DNA of 64,000 bases from Coccinella septempunctata (lineage: Eukaryota > Arthropoda > Insecta > Coleoptera > Coccinellidae): the NCBI RefSeq assembly GCF_907165205.1, contig NC_058191.1, forward strand, positions 15,130,501 through 15,194,500. Direction: 5' to 3'. The position numbers were made by a program, and so were the translations under genes. Positions 1 through 10,659 of the stretch are shown piece after piece. Each line of letters begins with the position of its first letter. Within the stretch, counting starts at the first letter, position 1. Under the pieces are notes generated by a model that made no database searches, was not told where the DNA came from, and saw only the letters and a list, made by a program, of their open reading frames with translations.

Positions 1-568
1 AGTCATTGACTACTACAGGAGGATCGACACCATCTTCCAAGTCGATAAGTGATGTCCCCACCCTTGACATCCTCTCCGGTTGGATCGGTGACACTCCAGG
101 TGAACTGGGTACCTCCACATCTAAAAGAGACTTCTGATCTGGGTTGGATGGCTGCGGCTGCTCACGATCACTCCTCTTACGTAGCTCCTCCAGTGTTTCC
201 AACGCCTTATCTGTAGTTGCCTTCATTTGTCCAACTAGTTGTAACTGTGTTGTGTCTGCAGTGACAATAAAGTCCAGCCTTCCTTGAATGTGTATTAATC
301 TGGTGTAAATTCGCGAAAATTCGTTAGCCGCATTCTCACGATTGAAGTTCTGAAGGGATTCCACCAAATCGGTGAGTTTATTTTGGCAAATCTCAATCTC
401 CGAGGCGGGATTCAATGATGTTGGGGGTAGTAGAGGTTCATTAGACTGAAGTACTTGTCGTAGTAGACTCCGTTTAGTCATCACAGTACCCGGTATCGAC
501 TGTCCTCTCAGTTGTAATTCGTATGTAAGTTCATCACTGAGTAACCGGTTCACATCCATGTTCGACAT
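1..568 (-). CDS. gag: Gypsy-B gag polyprotein, N-terminal part (runs off the left edge)
   Basis: This is the capsid-type Gag protein of a Ty3/gypsy-like retrotransposon, read on the minus strand. The start at 568 (MSNMDVNR) matches the start of the Gypsy-C gag at 6852. I followed the frame by eye from 568 to position 1 and found no stop, giving about 189 codons. The protein is collinear with residues 1-189 of Gypsy-C Gag, with substitutions concentrated after about residue 140. The CCHC part would lie left of the window. Upstream on the minus strand the leader is broken at 746/17715 by BEL-1, so this gag is now separated from its own LTR by 17 kb. It is similar to, but clearly diverged from, Gypsy-C. 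Confidence 0.85.
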   Translation of the reverse strand, partial: MSNMDVNRLLSDELTYELQLRGQSIPGTVMTKRSLLRQVLQSNEPLLPPTSLNPASEIEICQNKLTDLVESLQNFNRENAANEFSRIYTRLIHIQGRLDFIVTADTTQLQLVGQMKATTDKALETLEELRKRSDREQPQPSNPDQKSLLDVEVPSSPGVSPIQPERMSRVGTSLIDLEDGVDPPVVVND

Positions 569-746
569 ATTATATTCAACTCTAAGTCCGATTCAGAACG
601 CACCAATATTTCACACTCGGTATGTCTTTCACAATCCGTTTGAGTTCTAAGTCCAACCCGGTAAGTTAATCGTTAGCCAACCTATTCACTTAAGTTCGAA
701 GTGGGTATCGGTGTACCACAAAAAACAATTAAAGTCTAAATCCCGG
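569..746 (-). mobile_element. Gypsy-B leader, gag-proximal part
   Basis: This is untranslated leader between the PBS and gag of the minus-strand Gypsy-B. It matches the Gypsy-C leader at about 6670-6850 in reverse complement. The last five bases, CCCGG at 742-746, are the left target-site duplication of BEL-1. The same five bases recur at 17715-17719, directly after which the Gypsy-B leader continues. Confidence 0.85.
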
Positions 747-1114
747 TGTTTGGGAAACTAAAGTTAATTTTTAATAATAAAAGTTTTTCGCGCCACATGG
801 TATCAGGGGTCTCCCTTCCTCGACCCAAGACGGGTAACACATGCATGAGATGAACAGAAGACGCAACAGTGTAAACATCGCTCGCTAAAAAACCTGCCAA
901 AAATCGCTCTATTTTTCGCTTCTAACACGCTAGTGAAGATAAATATTCCGCAAAGTGCCGTGCACGTACCATTGTTCAGGAAGACAAAAAGGATTAACAC
1001 CGTTGAACAGCAGACAGGTAAGATTCCTGATGCCAGATCGTTCGTTTGCCATTTTTTCTAACTAAAATACAATACAGTCCACATTTCTCTCTTATAAACT
1101 GAGTTTCCCCAACA
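747..1114 (+). repeat. BEL-1 5' LTR
   Basis: This 368-bp LTR bears TG/CA ends and a 12-bp imperfect terminal inverted repeat. It is the partner of 17347-17714, differing at three positions by eye. It includes CAGACAGGTAAG near 1010-1021, which resembles a splice donor, but its use is unproven. The small minus-strand ORF at 803-1000 recurs in the 3' LTR and is not a gene. Confidence 0.95.
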
Positions 1115-1142
1115 TTTTGATCCTAACGAGCCGGATTCGAAT
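1115..1142 (+). promoter_or_regulatory. BEL-1 primer-binding site (tRNA-Tyr-like, tentative)
   Basis: Directly after the LTR lies TTTTGATCC followed by a stretch complementary to a tRNA T-arm (GAGCCGGATTCGAA). From what I recall of insect tRNA-Tyr 3' ends the match is good but imperfect, so the tRNA identity is tentative. The position just inside the 5' LTR is what marks it as a PBS. Confidence 0.45.
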
Positions 1143-1544
1143 AGTTAAATTTTATTGTTCACGGACGAAAAAGATTTTTTTGTCATTTTCAGAGCAATCG
1201 CTGTGCACGAAAATCTTTATTTATTGCTTTACGCTAGGGGCAATCATATATTCTATTAGTTCCCGAAAAATAAATCATTTTCATACTTGTTTCATGCTGC
1301 TGAGTGTTATGAGATTGATATAATTAATTTTTGAAATTGATTATTGAAACCGCTTAAGAACATCGTCCGCCATTGAAAATTCGTCGCCTCCAAGGGAAAT
1401 CGTTACAATTGATTCGCTCGCCCCACTCCTCACATTTGCGCATCAGCGTGTCCGCACATTCGCACAGGGTCGTTGAACCTTCAGTCGATCAGCTGTTTCT
1501 GTTTCGGATTTGTTTACCTTCTTGTTGTCAATTTCTTTCGCGAA

Positions 1545-4271
1545 ATGGATAAATTGAAGAAGTTTAAAACGCATCGAAATATTTGCATTAGTGACATGAC
1601 TTCGCTTAATACTCTTGCACAGAAGGCTAAAGTGGATAAAGGTCAACATACTTTATTTAAAGTCCGCTATCAAGATATCGAAACAATTCACGAGGAATTC
1701 TTGAAACATCATGATAGTGTTATATCGATGCTCCTAACTGATCCAGAATCCGACGTTGAATTGGAAAATACAATACGTGAAAGTTTTCTCGCTGACTATT
1801 ATACCGTTAAAACTGTTTTCACCGATTTATTTGAAGTAAATATACCTTCACCATCGGGACCAAGTCATTCTAGCACTATGTTTGTTTCATCTTCCGCACA
1901 AGGAAACGCTCGGTTACCAAAAATTGAACTAATGAAGTTCAGTGGTGATTATAGAGAGTTTGTATCTTTTCGAGATCAATTTGATGCACTCGTACATAAT
2001 AACGCTGCTCTCACTCCTATTGAAAAGTTTACTTACCTGACTAATTCCTTGCAAGGCACTGCCCTTTCATTGGTGAAAACATTACCTCTTACTGCTGCTA
2101 ATTATTCAATCGCTTATCGCAGTATTGTTGACCGGTTTTCTAATCGCCGCTTGCAATCACAAAGTCTTTGGTCTGAGATAGAAAACGCTCCAAAGATCAC
2201 AAGTCCTTCCGCAGTTTCCTACAGAAACCTATTAGATAAATTTACTGAAAACGTCGCCGCCTTGAAAAAGCTGAATTTCCCGACAGAGCATTGGGATTTC
2301 ATTTTGGTAATGATGCTTCTGAAACGTCTGGATAAACATACTTTGACTCGATTTGAAATGGAACATGAATCCACTGATGTACCAAAATTCAAGGAACTCA
2401 CTGATTTCATAAATAGACATTGTTTAGTACTCGAAACTTTAGATGCTGCTTCATCTACGCCTGCAAATTATAAAACTGAGAAACTGATTAAAAAATCTAT
2501 GCAACATACAAGCTCTAATTCTTCGCATCGCTCTACCACTTCGCTTTTTGTCAATAGATCGCCCTCCGCAACGTGCATACTATGTCAAGCAAATCACTCA
2601 CTCTATACTTGCCCCGCCTTTGCGGCAAAGTCTGTTTCTGATCGCTATACATTTTGCAAAAACAATAAATTATGTTTTAACTGCCTGAGTTCCGCTCATG
2701 ATCTAAGATCTTGTAAATCCTCGTACACTTGTAAACGATGTAAGTCCAGATTTCACCATACGCTGCTTCATGATGACAGTAAGACTCGCTCATCCAACAC
2801 ATTAGCCTCGACTTCAAGCACCGCACCCGCTGACTCGCTCACTCAAATTATTTCGCCTAAGAAGCCAGACTGCACAACTTTCGTTGGTGCAGGACTGGTA
2901 CGGAAATCTTCTCAAGTTCTTCTATCTACTGCATGTGTTGATGTACTTGATCGACATGGTAATTACCAATCATTCCGGTGTTTGATTGATTCCGGTAGTA
3001 TGAACAGTTTCATAACCGAAAAAGCTGTTCAACGATTACAATTGCGTAAAACTACTTACTATATTGAGGTTCACGGCTTAGGTTCTATGAACACTAAGTT
3101 GTCTAAAGGTAGAGTGTCAATTTCTTTGAAATCAAAAAATATTCAAAATCAACATGCACTTTTCACTGACGCTATAATAGTTGATAAAATATGTGATAAC
3201 TTGCCAGGCTGTCAAATGAAAACTGATTCTTGGTCACATATACAAAATCTATCGCTCGCTGATCCATTCTTTTATTCACCTGGTACAATAGACCTGCTAC
3301 TTGGAGCAGATGTATTCTCGGAGATAATTCTTCCAGGCTGTATCACCGGAAAATCAAATCAACCAGTTGCTCTTAACACGCTCTTCGGTTACATTCTAAT
3401 AGGAAAATTCGACAGCGTCTCACAGAATTCTACTTCCTCATTTTTTATCAGCTCATTTGAAAATTCATTTGAAAATGACATTTATAGGTTTTGGGAGATT
3501 GAAACTGTTCCGGAAGCGGCAAATTCTGGGATTGAAGATTCTGAATGTGAAAAGTATTTTTTAAAAACAATTTCTCGCGCAAGTGACGGAAAATTTATTG
3601 TCTCACTTCCGTTTTTAAATAATTCCACACCACAGTTTTCAAATATGAGAAATTTCGCTCTTTCGAGATTTTATTCGCTTGAACGCCGGCTATTGAAAAA
3701 ACCGCAGTTGTATGCACAATATAAGGAATTTATGAAAGATTATCTCGATTCGCATCACATGGAAGAAGTTCCATCTAATGAAATTGAAACTAACTCTTAC
3801 TATTTAATTCATCATTGCGTGTTGAAACCAGAAAGTTTATCAACCAAATTACGGGTTGTTTTTGATGGGTCGGCAACTAATAATTCTCAAAGTTCATTGA
3901 ATGACCTTTTAATGGCAGGTCCGAAATTGCAACCTGATATATGCAAAGTGATCCTGAATTTTCGTCTTTTTCAATATGTAATTTGTTGCGATATACGTCA
4001 AATGTATAGAATGATCTGGGTCGAACCTGATCAGTGTGATTTCCAGAGGATAGTTTTTCGTTTTGCCCCAAATAATGAAATACAAGATTTCCGCCTGAAA
4101 ACCGTTACATATGGATTACGATCCAGCCCTTATTTAGCATTAAGAGTTCTTCGAAAATTAGCCGAAGACGAGAATTGCAATCATCCTCACGCCGCAAAAC
4201 TAATTCTTAACAATTCATATATCGATGATTTTATTTTTGGTGCACCCACCATCGAAGATGATACGCGATGA
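1545..4271 (+). pseudogene. pol: BEL-1 gag-protease-RT (N-terminal part of the polyprotein)
   Basis: I chose the ATG at 1545 (MDKLKKFK) rather than the longer upstream frame from 1473, which adds only a hydrophobic leader-like extension. In order it has a DUF1759-type gag region (about residues 130-300), zinc knuckles (CILCQANHSLYTC and CFNCLSSAHDLRSC), an aspartic protease motif CLIDSGSMNSF, and an RT palm with DIRQMYRMI and the catalytic YIDDF near 4220. BEL RTs usually show YVDD, so isoleucine is a conservative change. The frame ends at 4271 just after the YIDD box because of a one-base frameshift near 4255-4265. The reading continues in another frame at 4225-4535. Confidence 0.9.
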
Positions 4272-4535
4272 TCTTATTGCGCTTTTGGGAAAAGCAGGAT
4301 TTCAGTTGAGGAAATTTTGCAGCAATAATTTAACTCTGCTGAAAGATTTACCAGACTCATATTTATCAATGAACCCGCTCGAACTTCAGAAAACTGAAGA
4401 ATTATGTCCTTTAAAAGTTTTAGGATTGAATTGGAGTCCTAAAGATGATTCTTTCAATTTCTTTTGCAAGCCTCTAACCGAGTCTTCCTGCTCTAAACGA
4501 ATTATGCTCTCTCAATTGGCCAGGGTGTATGATCT
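4225..4535 (+). pseudogene. BEL-1 RT thumb/connection segment, frameshifted and cut by Gypsy-C
   Basis: This continues BEL-1 pol in a different frame (DDLIALLGKAGFQLRKF, then VLGLNWSPKDDSF) up to ARVYD at 4520-4534. The next expected residues of this conserved BEL motif, PLGF, are found only after Gypsy-C, at 14929 onward. The last four bases ATCT (4532-4535) are the left target duplication of Gypsy-C. The right copy is ATCC (14929-14932), so one substitution has occurred. Confidence 0.85.
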
Positions 4536-5810
4536 TGTGATGATCCCCAGTTTTCTGAGGAAAATTGGAGTTCATCTTAGTGCATTTTTTTTCGTTTTAA
4601 ATTTCCGTCTTTGAAAATATTTTAATTCTCGAATATTCCGTACGTTCATTCCGACAGGCAGAGTAAATGTAAAAAAACCGCTTATCTGTATTTCACGTTG
4701 TTTTTCTTACATGCCGCTGAAGATTTCGACGTTTTTCATCTGTTGATATGCGATAAACCGGAGCTGACGATGTTTTTCATTCTTGCCGCATTCTGGAATT
4801 TTCAGATTTTTACCGTGAGAGGGGATATGCCTATAAAAGCAAATTTTCCCCCGCAACGGTCACTTTTGAATTTTACTTCAGTGCTTTCCTTTCGCTTGAG
4901 TACATTTCGCTTTCTAACGTGGTTTCTAACTTCTGTTATAAATTCAGTTGATTTTCCGTATTACTTTCGCCGTTGAAGATAATCATTTTGTGATATTTGC
5001 ATCAGTGCTTAGAGTTAATTTTTTTAGTTTTTTTTTCTTTTAAATCCTTTGAGTTTCGAGTGCTTGAAACAAAGGAGGTAGGTCCCCGTCTGTACCGTTC
5101 AGTTTCTTTGTTAGACCTACGCCGTTACTTCTTTAACTTTGACACTGCTGTACTGTATCGTTTCCTGTTGTATTTTATCGTTCTTTATCCTGTCCGCGTT
5201 CCGCGTCATAAGTGTTAAATCCGAAATCTCTTCTTTTCTGTCAATCATGGTGTGCTATAACCCTTGGGGCAGAGAATAAGAGATACCGCACGTAGTCAGT
5301 GAAATCCCGTAGTTGCGTTAAAAATAGACATTTTCTTCGCTGTCAATCATGGTGTGCTACAACCCTTGGGGCAGCGAATAAAAGTCTCGAACAGACCCGC
5401 CCTTATTGTGTTTCATTCCCGGAGAAATACAACTACACACCGATACCGTATAGCAAGTCCTTAGCATTCGTCAGTTCTGGTTGGCGCATTTTTTATTGAA
5501 CCGTTAATTTTTCACTACACCCGGTATAAATTTCATAAAGTGCTCGTGACCGGAGAAGATTTCCCGAATGTATTTTCACTTATAGAATCGCTCATATCTC
5601 ACATATCTCCCTTGTACATATAATTAGTTTCCGAAGGTGTGAATAAACTTTTACATAATTCGATTTTGACTTCTTCGTTGTCGCTACCGCCCTAGACAAC
5701 ATTGAGCTCTGTCTCCGGCTAGCAGCTACTCTGGTAGGTTTGCTATTCTTCCTATTGAAAAGAATAGCTGGCGCTCGAGATTAAGGCTTCTCCGAGAAAC
5801 GCACGTTACA
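4536..5810 (+). repeat. Gypsy-C 5' LTR
   Basis: This 1275-bp LTR begins TGTGATGATCC and ends ACGTTACA. It is nearly identical to 13654-14928. The small plus-strand ORFs at 4698-4976, 4997-5218 and 5299-5499 recur in the other LTR and are not separate genes. Two closely similar internal stretches, CAATCATGGTGTGCTA near 5246 and 5345, form a short direct repeat. Confidence 0.95.
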
Positions 5811-5813
5811 AAA

Positions 5814-5831
5814 TGGCGCCCGAGCAGGGAC
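5814..5831 (+). promoter_or_regulatory. Gypsy-C primer-binding site, tRNA-Lys type
   Basis: TGGCGCCCGAGCAGGGAC lies three bases after the LTR. It differs by one base from the complement of the widely conserved tRNA-Lys(UUU) 3' end. It would prime minus-strand DNA synthesis. The same site occurs on the minus strand in Gypsy-B at 18568-18585. Confidence 0.85.
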
Positions 5832-6851
5832 CGTGCAAAATCAAGTAGGAAACAACAGAGGTGAGAAACATTAACCGGACAGTGAGTGAATTCCCGAAAC
5901 AGTGAGTAAAACCTAAGAACAGTGAGTAACTATTTCTTGAACCGAGAACTGTGAAAAATAAACTTGATCTGTGTTTTATTACCTGCCACCCTGTATTGAA
6001 CTGTTATACTGTGAATTGAATTGGACTATATTCTGAAAATTTTCCTATTGTTGAAATCTATTGGAAATCATTTAATTAATTTGTGATTATTCCTTTTGCC
6101 GATTACTTTATTGAGTTGTTGAAAACTGAACTGTTGTTGCGCCTTAATATCAGTGAAAATTATTTCCGATTTCTTATTATTTCTGATTTGTTGAATTGAA
6201 CTGTTTTAAATTTCGTATTGAAGGTGAGTGAATTTCCGAACATTGAAAATTTATTGTCACAATTGGTAAAATTTAATAGGTTTGATTTACCTATCGGTAT
6301 TAGTGAATCACCTATTACCCTATAGATAACTTGTCTACCTGCTGTCATTTGCTTTTGACCTGTACTGTTGAAACTTACCAATTATTTCTGATTTTTCTGA
6401 AAACTGAAATTCGATTATTGCGATTTATTTTCTGGATACTGAACGTGAAAAACTATTTGGAATATAACCTGTGCATTCTGGTGCTATTCGAGTTTCGGGG
6501 CATTTTCCGGACTATACGAGGCGACTTGCGATTGTGTGCGGTATTTCGCGAATGTTTTCGGACTTTGGTGGGACTGATTGACATTTTTTTCGAGTAGCGT
6601 TGGACTTGTAAAGTTTTTGGTGTGATGCGTCGGGACTTAGATTATTTTAGTGCGCCGGGACTTGAACTTAGATTTTTTTTTTTTTTTGATACACCGGGAC
6701 CTAGACTTGGGGTTACACCGATACCCACTTCGAACTTAAGTGAGTAGGTTAGCTAACGATTAACTCACCGGGTTGGACTTAAACAGATTGTGAAGGACAT
6801 ACCGAGTGTGAAAGATTGGTGCGTTCTGAATCGGACTTAGTTGAAAATAAT
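5832..6851 (+). promoter_or_regulatory. Gypsy-C untranslated leader
   Basis: This is about 1 kb of AT-rich leader between PBS and gag without a convincing ORF. It includes a run of T at about 6669-6685 and the sequence ACACCGGGAC. The CCCGG target used by BEL-1 in the homologous Gypsy-B leader corresponds to the complement of this point. The start of the gag frame can be extended to 6816 through a TTG, but the first ATG is 6852. Confidence 0.7.
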
Positions 6852-8702
6852 ATGTCGAACATGGATGTAAACCGGTTACTCAGTGATGAACTTACATACG
6901 AATTACAACTGAGAGGACAATCGATACCGGGTACTGTGATGACTAAACGGAGTCTACTACGACAAGTACTTCAGTCTAATGAACCTCTATTACCCCCAAC
7001 ATCATTGAACCCCGCCTCGGAGATTGAGATTTGCCAGAATAAACTCACCGATTTGATGGAATCCCTTCAGAACTTCAATCATGAGAATGCAGCTAACGAA
7101 TTTTCGCGAATTTACACCCGATTAATACACATACAAGGAAGGCTGGACTTTGTTGTTACTGCGGACACAGCACAGTTGCAACTGGTTGGACAAATGAAGG
7201 CGGCTGCAGCTAAGGCGTTGAAGACACTGGAGGAGCTGCGTAAAAAGAGCAATCGTGAACAGCTGCAGACATCTAACCGACATCGGAGGTCTCTCTTGGA
7301 TGTGGAGGTGCCCAGTTCACCTGGAGTGTCACCGATCCAACCGGAGAGGATTTCAGGGCTCCGAGAGCCATCGCTTATCGACTTGGGAGATGGTGTCGAT
7401 CCTCCTGTAGTAGCCGATGTCTCACATACTGGCACACCTGTAAGGAATTCAACACTAGAAGAGGTCATGAATGAGACAAGACAGACATGTAGAGCATTAC
7501 TGCGACAGTTACCAGCGATACCTCTCACACAGTCACAGGACTGTGGGACAACAACACCTGACGGTCCGACACAGGGTAGATGGATTAATTCTACACGTAG
7601 GGTGTCTTTTCCACACTTACCTGCACCTTGGATAAATCCTGACCGACCAATTATCACAACACCTGCCAGATCAGAACCGGAGTCTCGATCAACAATACCG
7701 ACTGTCCCTGTACACAAGTGGAACATTTCCTTTGATGGCACTGGAAGTGCGACCGGATTCCTTGAAGAAGTGGAGAGGCTGGCTGAATCCCGTAAAGTGT
7801 CCCTGGAACAAGTTTTTGAATCAGTTTATGAATTACTACGAAAGGATGCGAGGGATTGGTTTATTCCCAGGAGAGGTACTTTCGAGGACTGGGAGGATTT
7901 CAGCAACCAACTGAAAGAAGCGTTTCTGCCTGTAAACTATGAGGAGAATCTGTTGGAGGAAATAAAAAGACGAACACAAGGTCCTGAAGAAAAGCTGCTT
8001 CTGTATGTTACCCGGATGCAGAACTTATTCCAGAAACTCACCTATACAAAACCATCCGAGGTGGAGCAGATCCGACTCATCCGACAGAGGTTGATCCCGC
8101 CCTTACAGCAGGCCTTGGCCTTCCAGGAGACCAGGACGTATGATGAACTTCTCCGTAAAGGAAAAGTTTTTGAGCTGGTCCAATGGCAGATGAGCCAGTA
8201 CAACCGGCCACCCTCAAAACCAGGTTTCATGGAGGAACCTCACCTAACGTACACTCCCCGTCAGCTGAACCGATATCAGGCGAGTTTTTCTGTGGATACC
8301 GTAGAACAGGTTCACCAAACAACCGGTCACAGAGAACCAGTACCGCCGACGCAAGCCGACCAGACACGACTTTCTCCGCCGGGGGAAAGCCGTCCAAAGC
8401 CACCCAGATCCAGAGAGTCAATAGTCCGGCAACAGGAATCACACCGTCCAACTTCTGAAGACAGGTCCGAAGGTAGATCCGGAAATTCAACACCGCCACC
8501 CCGTCGTCGAGCCGAAAATAGCCACGCTGACCGGACCCAATCATCATCAGGGAGGAGAGTGTCCTTCCAGACACAGTGTTTCCGATGTGGTGGATATGGC
8601 CACATGCGTCGAGAATGTCGCAGGCCACCGAAAATATTCTGTTCTCGATGCCAGAGGGAGAACATTCTCTCACGAGATTGTCCCTGCCGTCCGGAAAACT
8701 AG
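6852..8702 (+). CDS. gag: Gypsy-C Gag
   Basis: This 616-residue Gag packages element RNA into virus-like particles. It starts at ATG 6852, the same start as Gypsy-B. An N-terminal helical region (about 1-140) is followed by a Pro/Ser-rich linker, then a retrotransposon-gag capsid domain around residues 300-440 (KWNISFDGTGSATGFLEEVE, then DWFIPRRGTFEDWEDF). A basic tail follows, and a CCHC knuckle CFRCGGYGHMRREC at about 575-590 with a second Cys-rich stretch CSRCQRENILSRDC. The frame is uninterrupted. The pol frame that follows is -1 relative to gag, as is common in gypsy elements, but I could not identify a clear slippery site. Confidence 0.92.
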   Translation: MSNMDVNRLLSDELTYELQLRGQSIPGTVMTKRSLLRQVLQSNEPLLPPTSLNPASEIEICQNKLTDLMESLQNFNHENAANEFSRIYTRLIHIQGRLDFVVTADTAQLQLVGQMKAAAAKALKTLEELRKKSNREQLQTSNRHRRSLLDVEVPSSPGVSPIQPERISGLREPSLIDLGDGVDPPVVADVSHTGTPVRNSTLEEVMNETRQTCRALLRQLPAIPLTQSQDCGTTTPDGPTQGRWINSTRRVSFPHLPAPWINPDRPIITTPARSEPESRSTIPTVPVHKWNISFDGTGSATGFLEEVERLAESRKVSLEQVFESVYELLRKDARDWFIPRRGTFEDWEDFSNQLKEAFLPVNYEENLLEEIKRRTQGPEEKLLLYVTRMQNLFQKLTYTKPSEVEQIRLIRQRLIPPLQQALAFQETRTYDELLRKGKVFELVQWQMSQYNRPPSKPGFMEEPHLTYTPRQLNRYQASFSVDTVEQVHQTTGHREPVPPTQADQTRLSPPGESRPKPPRSRESIVRQQESHRPTSEDRSEGRSGNSTPPPRRRAENSHADRTQSSSGRRVSFQTQCFRCGGYGHMRRECRRPPKIFCSRCQRENILSRDCPCRPEN

Positions 8703-8818
8703 ACGGAGGTATGGAGAAGGAGTCGACCATATCTCCCAACACACTGACTCCCATAACATCGACCGCCTGGAATGATAACCGACCGCTTGTCGAAGTTAAG
8801 ATAGCCGGAGAGCACTAC
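8703..8818 (+). pseudogene. Gypsy-C pol, protease N-terminus before the solo LTR
   Basis: In the frame offset by -1 from gag the sequence encodes WNDNRPLVEVKIAGEHY, the strand leading into a retroviral-type aspartic protease. Coding stops making sense at 8819, where the solo LTR begins. The last five bases ACTAC (8814-8818) are its left target duplication, and they reappear at 10660-10664 where the protease resumes with YKALIDTGATKSF. Confidence 0.8.
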
Positions 8819-10659
8819 TGTTCAAAAATCGAGGGTGTTATGATTTTTAATTAAAGAGTAGTGGACTGTATTAAAAGATAATTGAGTTGGAGATGGTATA
8901 AAAACATTTATTAAGAATCATTCACAACCATAAAATGAATATGTCACCTGCATGAAGCTAATACAGTAAAAAGCAACTAATATTAACAACATCTATAAAC
9001 TCAGAGAGACAATATCCAATTAAAAACAAGAGATGGTCCAGAGCAGTTCAAATGAGAAGTCACTTGATGTCAGACTTAGACGTTGAGGAGTTCAATAAAT
9101 TCAATATCAACACAACGGTTACACAGTGATAGGGCAATCAATTGAAAATTGATTGCGAGAGCCTCCTTTTTCTATCAGAAAACGCGAAGGTTAGAATACT
9201 GAATTTTAAAGAGAAGACGCGAGAGTACAGAGAAATAGGCCCGAGGTGAAACTGCAATGTCTAAGTCTGATCATCAACGAGAAATCGATACATTAAATTT
9301 GAGTAGATCAATAATGTTAATGTAAGTATGAGCAGAACAAGAGTAGCACAAGTTAAATGAGAAGCACAGAGTTAATGAATTTGAGAAGCACTAGAATATT
9401 AAAAATAATATGAAAAGGGCAATAAATTCTAATTAAATGAGAAGTTCGATAATAATTCATTAAATGAAAAGCACAGTCATAATTAATATGAGAAGAACAA
9501 AGTATAATTCATATACATTGAGATGATCTTGAAGAGAGCAAAAATCTATCAATGTATTCAGCATTTACAGAGACGAACTGCTTACAAGTAAGCACGATTA
9601 GAACGTTCATCAGAAAAATAGAAGAAACAATTGATAAATTAAGAGAAGTCATGAGAGTACTGAGTTGAATAAATCTCTAATCGTAGATTTTGAGATGTGC
9701 TGAAGGCTGAGAAAACTAACATGCATGCTGAGTCCGATGAATGAATATTGAAGAGAAACAATGAGAGTACATATTATAAAGAGTAGACCATACCAAATGA
9801 GTAGACACGAGTGTTCGAGCAGACTTTCCAGGGTGGAGCCTAGGTCGAGGTGTATCGAGCAATGTCATTGATCGTTTAACTAACGTTGAGGTGTTCACAT
9901 CCTGTTCTGAGGAAAACAGCTACATCCAGGGTCCACCCTGGAGAATATGAGGATTCATTCATCTGAAACTCAACACCATGAATTAGTCATATGTATAAGA
10001 GGTGATCATACGAGGTGTTATAAAAATGATAAAACTGATTCTAATAATAAAGAATATTACGAGAAGACAATGAATCAGATATCAATTCTATGAAGATGAA
10101 CTTGAGAAGTTTAAATCCTGGTGCTACATACCCATTTTCATGTGAGAGGATCTAGAGAAGTCTGAAAATCTATATAAATTATGAAATATGATAAAATATA
10201 TAGTTTTGAGAGGACAATAGTTCGATTTGAGTTGAGTAGACATTTCAATTGAGCAGTGCTCGCAAGGATTCGGAATCTATTTCTAGATTCTGAATCTCTT
10301 GCACGTGGACTAATTTCAGTATAATGAAATTATCATGAAAATGGTGTAATGTATGATGTTGAGCAGTCTGAGAGTACTTTACCTTAAGAGATGAACAATT
10401 TAGCACCAGGATTGATGCGAGATGACTTGAAAATTAATAACTAGAAGAGGTGAGCGTGAAAATGAGAGGTTAGAAAAGCACTATGAAAGCTAAGAGAAGT
10501 TACTACTACAGAGCTAACAAAGAGAATGAATTAAAAATGGCTTCAGCGGAAACTGGACATCTGACATCTTGTAGAGGGGGCTGCGCCGTCGATGCTGTCG
10601 AGTGGAACATCCTTGAGAACTGCCAGTGGCGTCGTTGAGAAGGGGCTGAATTTTTAACA
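8819..10659. mobile_element. Solo LTR (1.84 kb) inserted in the Gypsy-C protease
   Basis: The insertion starts TGTTCAAAAAT and ends TTTTTAACA, so it has TG...CA ends with a short imperfect inverted repeat. It is flanked by perfect ACTAC duplications (8814-8818, 10660-10664). Removing it with one duplication restores continuity of the protease reading frame. I see no internal coding region, PBS or second LTR, so a solo LTR is the simplest reading. On the minus strand an AATAAA lies near its end. The superfamily is unknown and it does not match the other LTRs in the window. The interior is rich in short GAGAAG-like motifs. No gene is visible. Confidence 0.8.

Noticed and set aside
803..1000. 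65-aa minus-strand ORF, identical in two places
   Set aside because: It lies inside both BEL-1 LTRs, so it is a duplicate by structure and shows no protein features.
1115..1142. tRNA-like T-arm sequence
   Set aside because: It is too short for a tRNA gene and sits directly after an LTR, so it is read as a primer-binding site.
4698..5499. Three small plus-strand ORFs repeated at 13816-14617
   Set aside because: They lie in the Gypsy-C LTRs, have low-complexity hydrophobic translations and no known motif.
7112..7741. 209-aa minus-strand ORF opposite Gypsy-C gag
   Set aside because: It is a shadow of the intact gag frame, with no recognisable domain.
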